DNA of 64,000 nt from Pseudomonadota bacterium (lineage in GTDB: Bacteria > Pseudomonadota > Gammaproteobacteria > Steroidobacterales > Steroidobacteraceae). A model generated the notes under the pieces. The model was not told the DNA's origin. It saw only the letters and a program-made list of their open reading frames with translations, and did no database searches. Made by a program: the position numbers and the translations under genes. Positions within the stretch are counted from its first letter, which is position 1. Every line of letters begins with the position of its first letter. The stretch lies in the NCBI GenBank assembly GCA_018241445.1, contig JAFEDT010000012.1:248001-312000 (forward strand), in the 5' to 3' direction. This document shows, one piece after another, positions 1-8,015 of the stretch.

Positions 1-242
1 GCATGGCGACGCGCCTGTTCGGCCTGACGGCCGAGGAAGCCCTGGCCGGCGTGACACGCCACGCTGCGCGCGCCCTGGGACTCGCCGGCACTCACGGTGC
101 GCTGGTGCCCGGGGCGGCGGCAGATTTCGTCGTCTGGAACGTCGGCTCGACCGACGAGCTGGGCTACTGGATCGGACTCAACCCACGCCGCACGGTGGTC
201 CGTGCCGCGGAGATACAGCGATGGCCGGAACGGCAACACTGA
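1..242 (+). CDS. hutI: Imidazolonepropionase (HutI), C-terminal fragment
   Basis: About the last 80 codons of a gene that enters from the left edge. The visible tail carries AADFVVWN and [10 protein letters not shown], which are typical of the C-terminus of imidazolonepropionase, the cytoplasmic amidohydrolase that converts 4-imidazolone-5-propionate to N-formimino-L-glutamate in histidine breakdown. The metal-binding HxH region lies outside the window, so activity cannot be judged. Its stop codon lies 22 bases inside hutH, so the two genes are almost certainly one transcript with coupled translation. The assignment rests on this short tail plus the hutH neighbour. Confidence 0.88.
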   Translation, partial: MATRLFGLTAEEALAGVTRHAARALGLAGTHGALVPGAAADFVVWNVGSTDELGYWIGLNPRRTVVRAAEIQRWPERQH

Positions 243-1759
243 AACTTGGCTCCCGCCCCCTGCAACTCGGCGAGCTGCGGCGCGTGTACGCGCAGCCGCT
301 GGACGTGGCGATCGACGCTGCGAGCCTGGGCGCCGTGCGCGAGGCGCACACGCTGACGACGCGGCTGGCCGCTGCCGAAGCCCCGGCCTATGGCATCAAT
401 ACCGGTTTCGGGCTGCTGGCCAACACGCGCATTGCGCCGGCACAGCGGACGCTGCTGCAGCGCAATATCATCCTCTCGCACAGCGCCGGCGTGGGACCGC
501 TGCTCGACGATGCGCTGGTGCGGCTGGTGCTGGTGCTCAAACTCAACAGCCTGCTGCAGGGCTTCTCGGGTGTCAGCATCGAGCTGCTGCGCTTCCTGGA
601 AAAGCTGATCAATCTGCAGCTCTATCCCTGCGTACCGGCGCAGGGCTCGGTGGGCGCCTCGGGCGACCTGGCGCCCCTGGCGCACCTGTCGCTGTCGGTG
701 CTGGGCCTGGGCCACATCCGGCGCCGCGGAGAAATCCTGCCCGCCGCGCAAGTCCTGGCGCAGGAGGGCGTGGTGCCGCCGCAGCTGGGCGCGAAGGAAG
801 GACTGGCACTGCTCAACGGCACGCAGGTCTCAACCGCGCTGGCGCTGGCCGGGCTGTTTGAACTGGAGGGCGTGTTTGCCGCCGCGGTGGTCAGCGGCAC
901 GCTGTCGGTGGATGCGCTGCAGGGCAGCGATGCGCCCTTCGACCCGCGCATTCACCACGTCCGCGGCCACGACGGCCAGGCCCGCGTCGCCCAGGTATAC
1001 CGCGAGCTGCTCGCCGGCAGCGCCATCCGTGAGTCGCACCGCACCTGTGAGCGGGTGCAGGACCCCTACTCACTGCGCTGCCAGCCGCAGGTGATGGGAG
1101 CGTGCCTGGACCTGATGAGCCAGCAGGCTGCCACCCTGCTGACCGAAGCAAACGCGGTGACTGACAATCCCCTGATCTTCCCGGACACCGGCGAGGTAAT
1201 CTCCGGCGGCAACTTCCACGCCGAGCCGGTAGCCTTCGCCGCCGACGTGCTGGCGCTGGCGTGTTGCGAGATCGGCTCGCTGGCCGAGCGGCGCCTGGCG
1301 CTGCTGGTAGATCCGAAAATGAGCGGCCTGCCGCCGTTCCTGGCACCCGACAGCGGCGTCAACTCCGGCATGATGCTGGCGCAGGTTACGGCTGCGGCGC
1401 TGGTCGCGGAGAACCGCATGCTGAGTCACCCTGCCAGCGTCGACAGCATTCCGACCTCCGCCAACCAGGAGGATCACGTCAGCATGGCCACCCATGGGGC
1501 TCGCCGCCTGCTGAGCATGACAGCCAACGCCTGGAACGTGATCGCCATCGAGTTCCTGTCGGCCTGCCAGGGACTCGACCTGCGCTCGCCCCTGACCTCC
1601 TCCGCGGTGCTGCAGCGCGCCCACGCCTCCCTGCGTGAGAAGGTGCCCTTCGCAGCCTCTGACCGGCTGCTGGCCCCCGACATCGAGGCTGCCGCGGCGG
1701 TGATACGTGGCGAGTCAGTCCAGCTCCCGGCGCGAATGCTGCTCCCGAGCTGGCGCTGA
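221..1759 (+). CDS. hutH: Histidine ammonia-lyase
   Basis: A 512-residue protein, the normal length for HutH, which deaminates L-histidine to trans-urocanate and ammonia, the first step of the Hut pathway in the cytoplasm. The sequence shows YGINTGFG (about 57-64) and the Ala-Ser-Gly triad (146-148, in [14 protein letters not shown]) that cyclises into the MIO electrophilic cofactor. The later blocks TDNPLIF and [10 protein letters not shown] also match the family. The start was chosen at the ATG overlapping the hutI tail; the reading frame before it belongs to hutI. The order hutI-hutH is common in proteobacterial hut operons. No hut regulator or urocanase is visible, and they presumably lie upstream of the window. 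Confidence 0.97.
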   Translation: MAGTATLKLGSRPLQLGELRRVYAQPLDVAIDAASLGAVREAHTLTTRLAAAEAPAYGINTGFGLLANTRIAPAQRTLLQRNIILSHSAGVGPLLDDALVRLVLVLKLNSLLQGFSGVSIELLRFLEKLINLQLYPCVPAQGSVGASGDLAPLAHLSLSVLGLGHIRRRGEILPAAQVLAQEGVVPPQLGAKEGLALLNGTQVSTALALAGLFELEGVFAAAVVSGTLSVDALQGSDAPFDPRIHHVRGHDGQARVAQVYRELLAGSAIRESHRTCERVQDPYSLRCQPQVMGACLDLMSQQAATLLTEANAVTDNPLIFPDTGEVISGGNFHAEPVAFAADVLALACCEIGSLAERRLALLVDPKMSGLPPFLAPDSGVNSGMMLAQVTAAALVAENRMLSHPASVDSIPTSANQEDHVSMATHGARRLLSMTANAWNVIAIEFLSACQGLDLRSPLTSSAVLQRAHASLREKVPFAASDRLLAPDIEAAAAVIRGESVQLPARMLLPSWR

Positions 1760-1876
1760 CACTTCCCAGGCGCTGGCGCGGGTGGAGGACCCGAGGAAGG
1801 CGCGCAGTAACCGGCGGGAGTGGTCCCGAGCCAACAGGCGCGCGGACCAACAGTCGCGCGTTGTGCGCGCAACAGT

Positions 1877-1882
1877 TATAAT
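1877..1882 (+). promoter_or_regulatory. Candidate -10 element for the OmpA-family gene
   Basis: A TATAAT hexamer about 85 bases before the OmpA-family start, in the 205-base gap after hutH. It lies just after a GTTG/CAAC-flanked GC dyad (about 1859-1873). No convincing -35 hexamer is seen at 16-18 bases, so this is a weak call made on the consensus -10 and its position. Confidence 0.35.
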
Positions 1883-1964
1883 CACTTAAATTGCTTGCTC
1901 CGCGTGCACCCCGTTGCCGTGGTGCAACAAGATTGTGTGCTTTTTAAACATGGAGACCAACTGC

Positions 1965-3077
1965 ATGAAGCGCAGCACCCGGACCGTCCTGCTTGCCCTG
2001 GCATTTGCCGCCCCCGTGGCGGCCAGCGCCGGCGACGAAGTTGGACATTGGTACCTGAACCCCTACGTCGGTGGAATCTCCGCTGACAGCATCTACACCA
2101 CCAAGGGCTCCGACCTCTTGTACGGGATCGGATTCGGCAGGCATCTCTCGGAAAACTGGAGTCTCGAGGCCAATCTCAACACTGCCCGCCTCAAGGACAA
2201 GTACGACGGCGATCACTTTCGCCTGAGTGGACTCACCTTCGACCTGCTGCGTGTGTTTCGCCGCGATTCAGTCTTCGCGCCGTACATTTCCGCTGGTGTC
2301 GGGGCCGTTCGCTACGAGCCCGGCGCCCTGAGCGTCTTTGATGGCAGCCCGGCTATCGGCAACGGCAATCAGACGGGGCTGGCCGCCGAGGCAGGCCTCG
2401 GTGCATTCGTCAAGCTGTGGGAAAATGGCAATGCCTCGCGCAGCCTGTCGCTGCGCCCGGACGTCAAGGCGCGCTGGGACAATATCGACGCGCGCCGCGT
2501 GCCGCTCGACCTGCTCTATACCCTGGGCCTGACTTTCTCATTCGGCCCCGGCGTGACTCCGCCGGCCCCGCCGGCCCCGCCGGTTGCGGCCGCTCCCCCG
2601 CCGCCACCACCACCCCCGCCCCCGCCTGCCCCGGTTTCCAAGTGCCCGGGGACTCCCGCTGGCGTTGCGGTTGATGCCGACGGCTGTCCGATCAAGGACG
2701 TGGTGCTCGAGGGGGTCAACTTCGAAACCAACTCCGCGCAGCTGACTGGCGCATCCAGGCCTATCCTGGACAAGGTGGCCGACGGCCTGCGTCAGCACCC
2801 GCACCTGAAGGTGGAAATCCAGGGTCACACGGACTCGACCGGTTCGGCCAAATACAACCTGGGCCTGTCAGACCGTCGTGCAGCGTCGGTGCGCGAGTAC
2901 CTGATCAGCCAGGGCGTGCCGGCGGCGCAGCTCACGGAGCGCGGCTACGGCGAGACGCAGCCAGTGGCGAACAATGCCACCGCGGCGGGTCGCCTGAGCA
3001 ACCGCCGCGTAGTGATGCACGTGCTGGACAACCCGGGTGACGTTCCGGTCAAGAAGGCCGGCACCGCCGCGGAGTAA
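1965..3077 (+). CDS. OmpA-family outer-membrane protein with peptidoglycan-binding domain
   Basis: A 370-residue exported protein. Three parts are visible: an N-terminal signal peptide (about 1-22, cleavage near AASA), a membrane beta-barrel-like domain (about 25-205, starting WYLNPYVGG), and a C-terminal OmpA/MotB domain (about 260-360, with the NFETNSAQL, GHTDSTGS and LSNRRV blocks that bind peptidoglycan). The linker holds an 11-proline run followed by a cysteine-bracketed VDADGC segment like a thrombospondin type-3 linker. The start is the ATG at 1965 because it begins the signal peptide and has GGAGA at 1952-1956. An upstream in-frame ATG at 1914 would put an unlikely tail before the signal. 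It stands alone with its own terminator. Role: envelope anchoring or porin-like; no specific ligand is claimed. Confidence 0.9.
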   Translation: MKRSTRTVLLALAFAAPVAASAGDEVGHWYLNPYVGGISADSIYTTKGSDLLYGIGFGRHLSENWSLEANLNTARLKDKYDGDHFRLSGLTFDLLRVFRRDSVFAPYISAGVGAVRYEPGALSVFDGSPAIGNGNQTGLAAEAGLGAFVKLWENGNASRSLSLRPDVKARWDNIDARRVPLDLLYTLGLTFSFGPGVTPPAPPAPPVAAAPPPPPPPPPPPAPVSKCPGTPAGVAVDADGCPIKDVVLEGVNFETNSAQLTGASRPILDKVADGLRQHPHLKVEIQGHTDSTGSAKYNLGLSDRRAASVREYLISQGVPAAQLTERGYGETQPVANNATAAGRLSNRRVVMHVLDNPGDVPVKKAGTAAE

Positions 3078-3112
3078 CGGGCACAGCCGCGGGGCAGCCC
3101 GCATGCACTCAG

Positions 3113-3143
3113 GGCCGCAACCCTCACGGGTTGCGGCCTTTTT
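3113..3143 (+). terminator. Rho-independent terminator after the OmpA-family gene
   Basis: A perfect 11-bp stem, GGCCGCAACCC (3113-3123) and GGGTTGCGGCC (3128-3138), with a 4-base loop, followed by a T run at 3139-3143. It sits 36 bases after the OmpA-family stop and points the same way. It also separates that gene from csrA on the opposite strand. Confidence 0.93.
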
Positions 3144-3190
3144 ATTTCGGGAGGCGGACAGGCCGGCGGTCGCGGCCGCCGGCGGTTGTT

Positions 3191-3412
3191 TCAGACCGGG
3201 GCGAAATGCTCCGGGGTGGTGCGGGCGTCACTCCCGCCTCCGCTTTCCTGCTCGCGCCGGATGCGTTCGTATATCTCCTCGCGGTGCACCGAGACATTCT
3301 TCGGCGCATTGATACCGATACGCACCTGGTTGCCCTTGACCCCCAGCACCGTGATCGTGACTTCATCGCCGATCATGACGGCCTCTCCGACCCGTCGCGT
3401 AAGAATCAGCAT
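3191..3412 (-). CDS. csrA: Carbon storage regulator CsrA
   Basis: A 73-residue protein beginning [16 protein letters not shown], the near-invariant CsrA/RsmA N-terminus, with [13 protein letters not shown] and [10 protein letters not shown] following. CsrA is a homodimeric RNA-binding protein that blocks or activates translation by binding GGA motifs in leaders. The core ends near residue 55; the last ~15 residues form a polar tail longer than the 61-residue E. coli protein. The start at 3412 is preceded by AAGGA about 8 bases upstream and gives the conserved N-terminus; the frame stays open further upstream but without family similarity. It lies downstream of the GlcNAc phosphotransferase operon, with a 182-base gap, so it probably has its own promoter. 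Confidence 0.97.
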   Translation of the reverse strand: MLILTRRVGEAVMIGDEVTITVLGVKGNQVRIGINAPKNVSVHREEIYERIRREQESGGGSDARTTPEHFAPV

Positions 3413-3594
3413 CGCTATTCCTTGTGAATCCTGGAACTTGTAGTTCTGTGGTTGTGTGCCCGTACGGGCGGGAAAGCCAATCAACCCCCGCTTCCCCACA
3501 GCATCCATATGCCGCAGTGCGCGAGAGTACGCTCAATCGCAGCCAAAGAGAACGGCCCTGCCAGCCCCGGCCCCCGGGTCGAGGCTGACGGGCC

Positions 3595-5406
3595 TCAGCC
3601 CAGCCCGGTCTGCGGGGGGGTTGGTCCCAGCAGCGCCTGCAGCGCAGCAGCCAAGGGGGCCGCCCCGGGGCCGGCCAGCAGGTGATACACGCGCATCGCG
3701 GCACGCACCGTACCCCGCAGCGGCAGCGTCCCGAGCACGACCTCGTCCACAGCTGCCTCGCTCCCCACTGTGACCAGCAAGCGCCCATCACGGCGCAGGA
3801 CTTCCTGCACGTTCGTCCTGCCGCCCAGCGCCGTCAGCAGCCGGGCTGCAAGCGCCGCATCCTCCGCCGACACGACAACCGGTGATTCCCGGGCGGCTGA
3901 CGGCACCGCCTGTGCTGTCGCAGGATCGCCCGGCTCCTGCATGGCGCCCCGGATCTCCTCTGCCAGGCGGTCGGCGACCGGACCGACAACCACCTGCAGC
4001 ACATTCCCCGCGGGGCGCACCAGGCCCCGCGCACCCAGTGCGCGCAGTGCAGGCTCGTCAACCACTCCCCGGCCGCTGAGCACCAGCCGCAGCCGGGTCG
4101 TGCACGCATCCACACTGGCCAGGTTGGCCGCTCCTCCCAGGGCGGCCAGCCACTGGCGCGGCCTGGCCTGGACGGGCCCCGCGGGCAAAGCGGCGGCCTC
4201 GTCCGGCTGCGCGGGCGCGCCCTGCGCCGCGGCGGCCTGCCTCTCGCGCCCCGGAGTGCGCAGATCGAAGCGCGCGATCGCCATGCGGAACAGTACGTAG
4301 TACAGCGCGAAGTAGGCAGCGCCCACGGGCAGCAGCCACAGGGGGCGGGTGGCGCGGCTGAAATTAAGCACGTAATCGAACAGCCCGGCGGAGAAACCAA
4401 AGCCCAGGCGTACCTGCAGCAGGTTCATGACTATGAAAGCAACACCGGTGAGCAGGGCATGCACGGCGTACAGGAGCGGCGCCAGAAACATGAAGGTGAA
4501 TTCGATCGGCTCGGTGACGCCGGTGAGGATCGATGTCAGGGCCATGGAGGCCAGCAGGCCGCCAACCGCCCTGCGCCGTCCGGGAGCGGCGGCGTGATAC
4601 ATGGCGAGGCACGCTGCCGGCAGGCCGAACATCATGACCGGAAAGAAGCCGCTCATGAATTTGCCGGCGGACGGATCGCCGGCAAAGAAGCGCTGCATGT
4701 CGCCGGTGACACCGTGGTAGTCGCCCAGCAGGAACCAGGCGATGTTGTTGATGATGTGATGCAGCCCGGTGACAATGAGGACGCGATTGAGCACGCCATA
4801 GGCAAACAGGCCGAATGCGCCGGCGTGCAATACGCTGCGGCTGAGGCTGTCCATGCCCTGTTCAAGATGCTGCCACTGCGTGCCGAACAGCAGCGCCAGT
4901 ACCAGCCCGGCTACGCCGCTGATGATGGGGACGAAGCGCCGCCCGCCGAAGAAACTCAGATAGCTGGGCAGTTCGATGGTGTGGAACCGGTTGTACAGCG
5001 GTCCGGCACACAGGCCGCACAGGATGCCCAGCGGCACGCTGAGCTTGGCGAGCTCGTGAGTGCGGTAGGCCTGCGCCGCAAGATCCACGGCGCCGGCGGC
5101 GACGCCCGCGAGCGCCTGCGGCGGCACCGTGATCAACACCTGTGCGCCGCGCGAGGCGACCACGTAGGCCACCACGCTCGCCAGGCCCGCCGCCCCGTGA
5201 TTGCCGCGTGCCAGGCCGACGGCGACGCCGATCGCAAACAGCAGTCCCAGGTTGGAGAAAATCGCCTCCCCGGCTGCCGACACGAACGGCATGTTCAGCA
5301 GGTCCGGCTGGCCGAGACGCAACAGCAGGCCCGCGATGGGCAGCACCGCGATCGGCAGCATCAGCGCGCCGCCGATCTTCTGCAGCCCGCCCGCCAGGTT
5401 CCTCAA
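3595..5406 (-). CDS. nagE: GlcNAc-type PTS permease EIIC-EIIB with an extra cysteine-less EIIB-like domain
   Basis: About 603 residues. An EIIC membrane domain (roughly 1-375) carries GLHHIINN and GVTEPIEF, signatures of the glucose/GlcNAc family that bind and translocate the sugar during phosphorylation. An EIIB domain (about 419-490) has the phosphorylated cysteine in DACTTRLR (Cys435). A further ~70-residue block (about 523-595) repeats the EIIB pattern, from ALGG through AV.EV, but the cysteine position reads LRR, so it cannot carry phosphate. The start is taken as TTG at 5406, overlapping the upstream stop as TTGA and preceded by GGGGAGGA; the open frame further upstream is out-of-frame nagF coding. 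Last gene of the minus-strand nag operon. There is no EIIA domain here; it is supplied by the upstream fusion. Confidence 0.92.
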   Translation of the reverse strand: MRNLAGGLQKIGGALMLPIAVLPIAGLLLRLGQPDLLNMPFVSAAGEAIFSNLGLLFAIGVAVGLARGNHGAAGLASVVAYVVASRGAQVLITVPPQALAGVAAGAVDLAAQAYRTHELAKLSVPLGILCGLCAGPLYNRFHTIELPSYLSFFGGRRFVPIISGVAGLVLALLFGTQWQHLEQGMDSLSRSVLHAGAFGLFAYGVLNRVLIVTGLHHIINNIAWFLLGDYHGVTGDMQRFFAGDPSAGKFMSGFFPVMMFGLPAACLAMYHAAAPGRRRAVGGLLASMALTSILTGVTEPIEFTFMFLAPLLYAVHALLTGVAFIVMNLLQVRLGFGFSAGLFDYVLNFSRATRPLWLLPVGAAYFALYYVLFRMAIARFDLRTPGRERQAAAAQGAPAQPDEAAALPAGPVQARPRQWLAALGGAANLASVDACTTRLRLVLSGRGVVDEPALRALGARGLVRPAGNVLQVVVGPVADRLAEEIRGAMQEPGDPATAQAVPSAARESPVVVSAEDAALAARLLTALGGRTNVQEVLRRDGRLLVTVGSEAAVDEVVLGTLPLRGTVRAAMRVYHLLAGPGAAPLAAALQALLGPTPPQTGLG

Positions 5407-8015
5407 GAATCCTCCCCGCCTTGCGGCAGGCGCCGCGCCAGCAGTGCGCGCACCTGCGCCGCGTCTGCCATCTGCAGGGCCGCGGCGGCCAGTTCCTGGC
5501 ACTGCGCCAGCGTCAGCAGGCCCAGGAGGTGTTTGATGGCGGGTATGCGTGACGGTACGGCCGACAGCTCGTTGACGCCCAGGCCCACCAGCAGCGGCGC
5601 CGCATGCACCTCGGAAGCCAGGCCACCGCACACCGCGGCGTGCCGGCCCGCCTCACGCGCCGCCTGGGCGCTGCGCGCGATCAGCTCCAGCACCGCCGGG
5701 TGCAGTCCGTCCAGGCGTGCCGCGAGACGCGGATTCCCGCGATCCATGGCCAGCACATACTGCGTCAGGTCGTTGGTGCCCACGGAGAGGAAGTCGGCTT
5801 CCGCGGCCAGCCGGGGTGCCAGCACCGCTGCCGCCGGCGTCTCGATCATCGCGCCGACGCTTACTGGCCGCGTGTCGCCACGCGCCCGCTGCAACCGGCT
5901 GATGGCCGCGCGCACCTCACGCAACTCCTGCACGTCCGTTATCATCGGCAGCAGCACCCGCACCGGGAACTGCGCCTGCAGGATGAGGATTGCGGCGAGC
6001 TGGTCATGCAGCAGCTGCGGGAATTCGAGGCTGGTGCGGATGCCGCGCAGCCCGAGCGCCGGGTTCTCCTCGGGCGGCAGCGGCAGGTAGGCAATCGGCT
6101 TGTCGCCGCCTGCGTCCAGCGTACGGATGGTCAGCGGCCGCTGCCCCAGCACCGCGGCAATCTGCCGGTAGCTGGCCACCTGCTCGTCCGTGGACGGCGC
6201 CGACTGGCGTTCCAGAAACAGGAACTCCGTGCGCAGCAGCCCGCAGCCCTCGGCGCCGTTGTCAACGGCCGCGCGGGCTTCAGCGACTGAACCGATGTTT
6301 GCAAACACCTCGATGCGCACGCCGTCCGCCGTATGGCATGCGCGCTGCGCCTGCGCCCGCAACCGCTCACGGCACGCCCGCTGCCGCGTGATCTCGCCGC
6401 GCACGGCGGTAAGGCGCGGCTGCGACGGCGCGGTCTCCAGCAAGCCCGCGTCGGCATCGAGCACCAGGGCTGTGTCCGGCGCAACGGACAGCAGCGCCGG
6501 GCCGAGTGCGACCAGCGCCGGGATCCCCATGGCCGCGCACAGGATCGACACGTGTGAAGTCGCGCCGCCTTCGGCCATGCAGACCCCGGCGACACCGGCG
6601 GCCTGCAGCGCGGACATCTGCGAGGGCAATACTTCACGCGCCAGCACGATGGCGTGGCGCGGCGGCGCCGCGGCGCACGCGGTCGCTCCCGGATGCAGCA
6701 GGGCAGCGACCTGCGCCACGAGATCATCTAGATCCGCGGCCCGTTCGCGCAGGCGCGGATCCTCGAGCGCCCGCAGCGCGGCCGCCGCGGGGGCGAGCGC
6801 GGATTTCCAGGCAAAGGCTGCGGAACTTCCCTGGCTCAGCAAGCCGGTCGCCGCGTCCACCAGCTGCGGGTCGTCGAGAATCTGCAGGTGCGCCGCGGCA
6901 ATTTCCCGCAGAGCCTCGGGCGCCGCCGTCTGGGCGGCGCGCGCGGCGAGCTGCCCGCGCAGCTGCGCACGCGCCCGCTCCAGCGCCGCCGCCTCCAGAT
7001 CCACGCCCTGGCCCTGCTTTTCGATGGGGGCAGACACGTCGCGCTGCAGGAACGCCACGCCGCTGGCCAGTCCGGGACTCGCGGTGATGCCGCGCAACAC
7101 ACCGGGCTCCGCGGGCGGCGCGGGTGCCGCTTGCCCCAGCGGCGCCACGCCCGCGGGCGTCACGATCATTGTTGCCGCGGTGGCGCCCGCCGATTGCGCA
7201 GGTGCACCGCGAGCGCCGGGCACGCCGCCGGCACCCGGCTCCGCAGCCGCCAGCAGCAGGCTCACCGCCTCTACAGCCGCCAGGGCGTCGGCTCCGGTCG
7301 CCCGTACCCGCAGCTCATCGCCCGCACGGGCGCCGAGGGCCATCAGCGCCACGGCGCTGCGTGCGCTCGCCTCGCGTGTCGGGGTATGTACGCTGACCTG
7401 CGCCGCGTACCCGCGGGCGCGCGCCACCACCTTCGCGGCGGGACGCGCGTGCAGGCCCTGAGGCCACGCGAGCCGCACCCGGCGCTCTTCCGTCCGCCCG
7501 GTGTCACCCGCCGCGGCCGCGGGCGACGACAGCGCCGCGGCCGCGGTCTGCACCTCGAGCACAAATTCCCCTGCCCTGACTGCGCGCCCGGTCACCGCAC
7601 GTGTCACGCTGAAGGGGCTGCCGGCGGGAATGACGAACGGCGTCATGAGACTGCGGGCACGCCGCGCCAGCAGGTCCAGATCGAAGCTCAGCAGCCGCTG
7701 CCCCTGGCGCACCTGTGCGCCGGCGTGCGTATGCAGTTCAAAGCCCTCGCCCTTGAGTTCCACCGTATCCATGCCGATGTGCAGCAGCAGCTCGCAGCCA
7801 AGCGGACCGCGTAGCGTGATCGCGTGGCGAGCAGCCGCGACCGCCAGCACGGTGGCGTCGCACGGCGCCAGCAGCTCGCCGGCCAGCGGATCGATCGCCA
7901 CTCCCTCGCCCACCAGCTGCGAGGCGAAGGCCTCGTCCGGCACTTCGACCAGCGGTGAGCACCAGCCCGTGAGGGGTGCCGCGAGCTGAACGATGCTGGC
8001 AGGAGCGCCGCTCAT
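5403..8015 (-). CDS. nagF: PTS phosphotransfer fusion EIIA(Glc-type)-HPr-EI
   Basis: An 870-residue cytoplasmic protein joining three phosphotransfer modules. EIIA of the Crr type (about 10-150) has its histidine in LLLHIGMDTVELKGEGF (His79). HPr (about 178-258) has its histidine in GLHARPAA (His189). Enzyme I (about 305-870) has its phosphohistidine in GGATSHVSIL (His488), a PEP-binding C-terminal barrel and CGGLASE. It passes phosphate from PEP to the EIIB cysteine of the downstream permease, so this pair needs no other PTS protein. The same architecture is known in Pseudomonas NagF. The start at 8015 overlaps the hexosaminidase stop as ATGA; an in-frame ATG 69 bases upstream is possible but would lie inside that gene. 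Confidence 0.95.
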   Translation of the reverse strand: MSGAPASIVQLAAPLTGWCSPLVEVPDEAFASQLVGEGVAIDPLAGELLAPCDATVLAVAAARHAITLRGPLGCELLLHIGMDTVELKGEGFELHTHAGAQVRQGQRLLSFDLDLLARRARSLMTPFVIPAGSPFSVTRAVTGRAVRAGEFVLEVQTAAAALSSPAAAAGDTGRTEERRVRLAWPQGLHARPAAKVVARARGYAAQVSVHTPTREASARSAVALMALGARAGDELRVRATGADALAAVEAVSLLLAAAEPGAGGVPGARGAPAQSAGATAATMIVTPAGVAPLGQAAPAPPAEPGVLRGITASPGLASGVAFLQRDVSAPIEKQGQGVDLEAAALERARAQLRGQLAARAAQTAAPEALREIAAAHLQILDDPQLVDAATGLLSQGSSAAFAWKSALAPAAAALRALEDPRLRERAADLDDLVAQVAALLHPGATACAAAPPRHAIVLAREVLPSQMSALQAAGVAGVCMAEGGATSHVSILCAAMGIPALVALGPALLSVAPDTALVLDADAGLLETAPSQPRLTAVRGEITRQRACRERLRAQAQRACHTADGVRIEVFANIGSVAEARAAVDNGAEGCGLLRTEFLFLERQSAPSTDEQVASYRQIAAVLGQRPLTIRTLDAGGDKPIAYLPLPPEENPALGLRGIRTSLEFPQLLHDQLAAILILQAQFPVRVLLPMITDVQELREVRAAISRLQRARGDTRPVSVGAMIETPAAAVLAPRLAAEADFLSVGTNDLTQYVLAMDRGNPRLAARLDGLHPAVLELIARSAQAAREAGRHAAVCGGLASEVHAAPLLVGLGVNELSAVPSRIPAIKHLLGLLTLAQCQELAAAALQMADAAQVRALLARRLPQGGEDS

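Noticed and set aside
2592..2634. CCG/CCA-rich run in the OmpA-family gene as a variable repeat
   Set aside because: It encodes a proline linker, common in this family; codons vary and there is no exact unit repeat to suggest phase variation.
4459..6090. A 543-codon open frame on the plus strand opposite the PTS genes
   Set aside because: It is antisense to nagE and nagF, which carry intact catalytic motifs. The antisense protein is low-complexity and rich in Arg, Ala and Gln, as G+C-rich shadows are.
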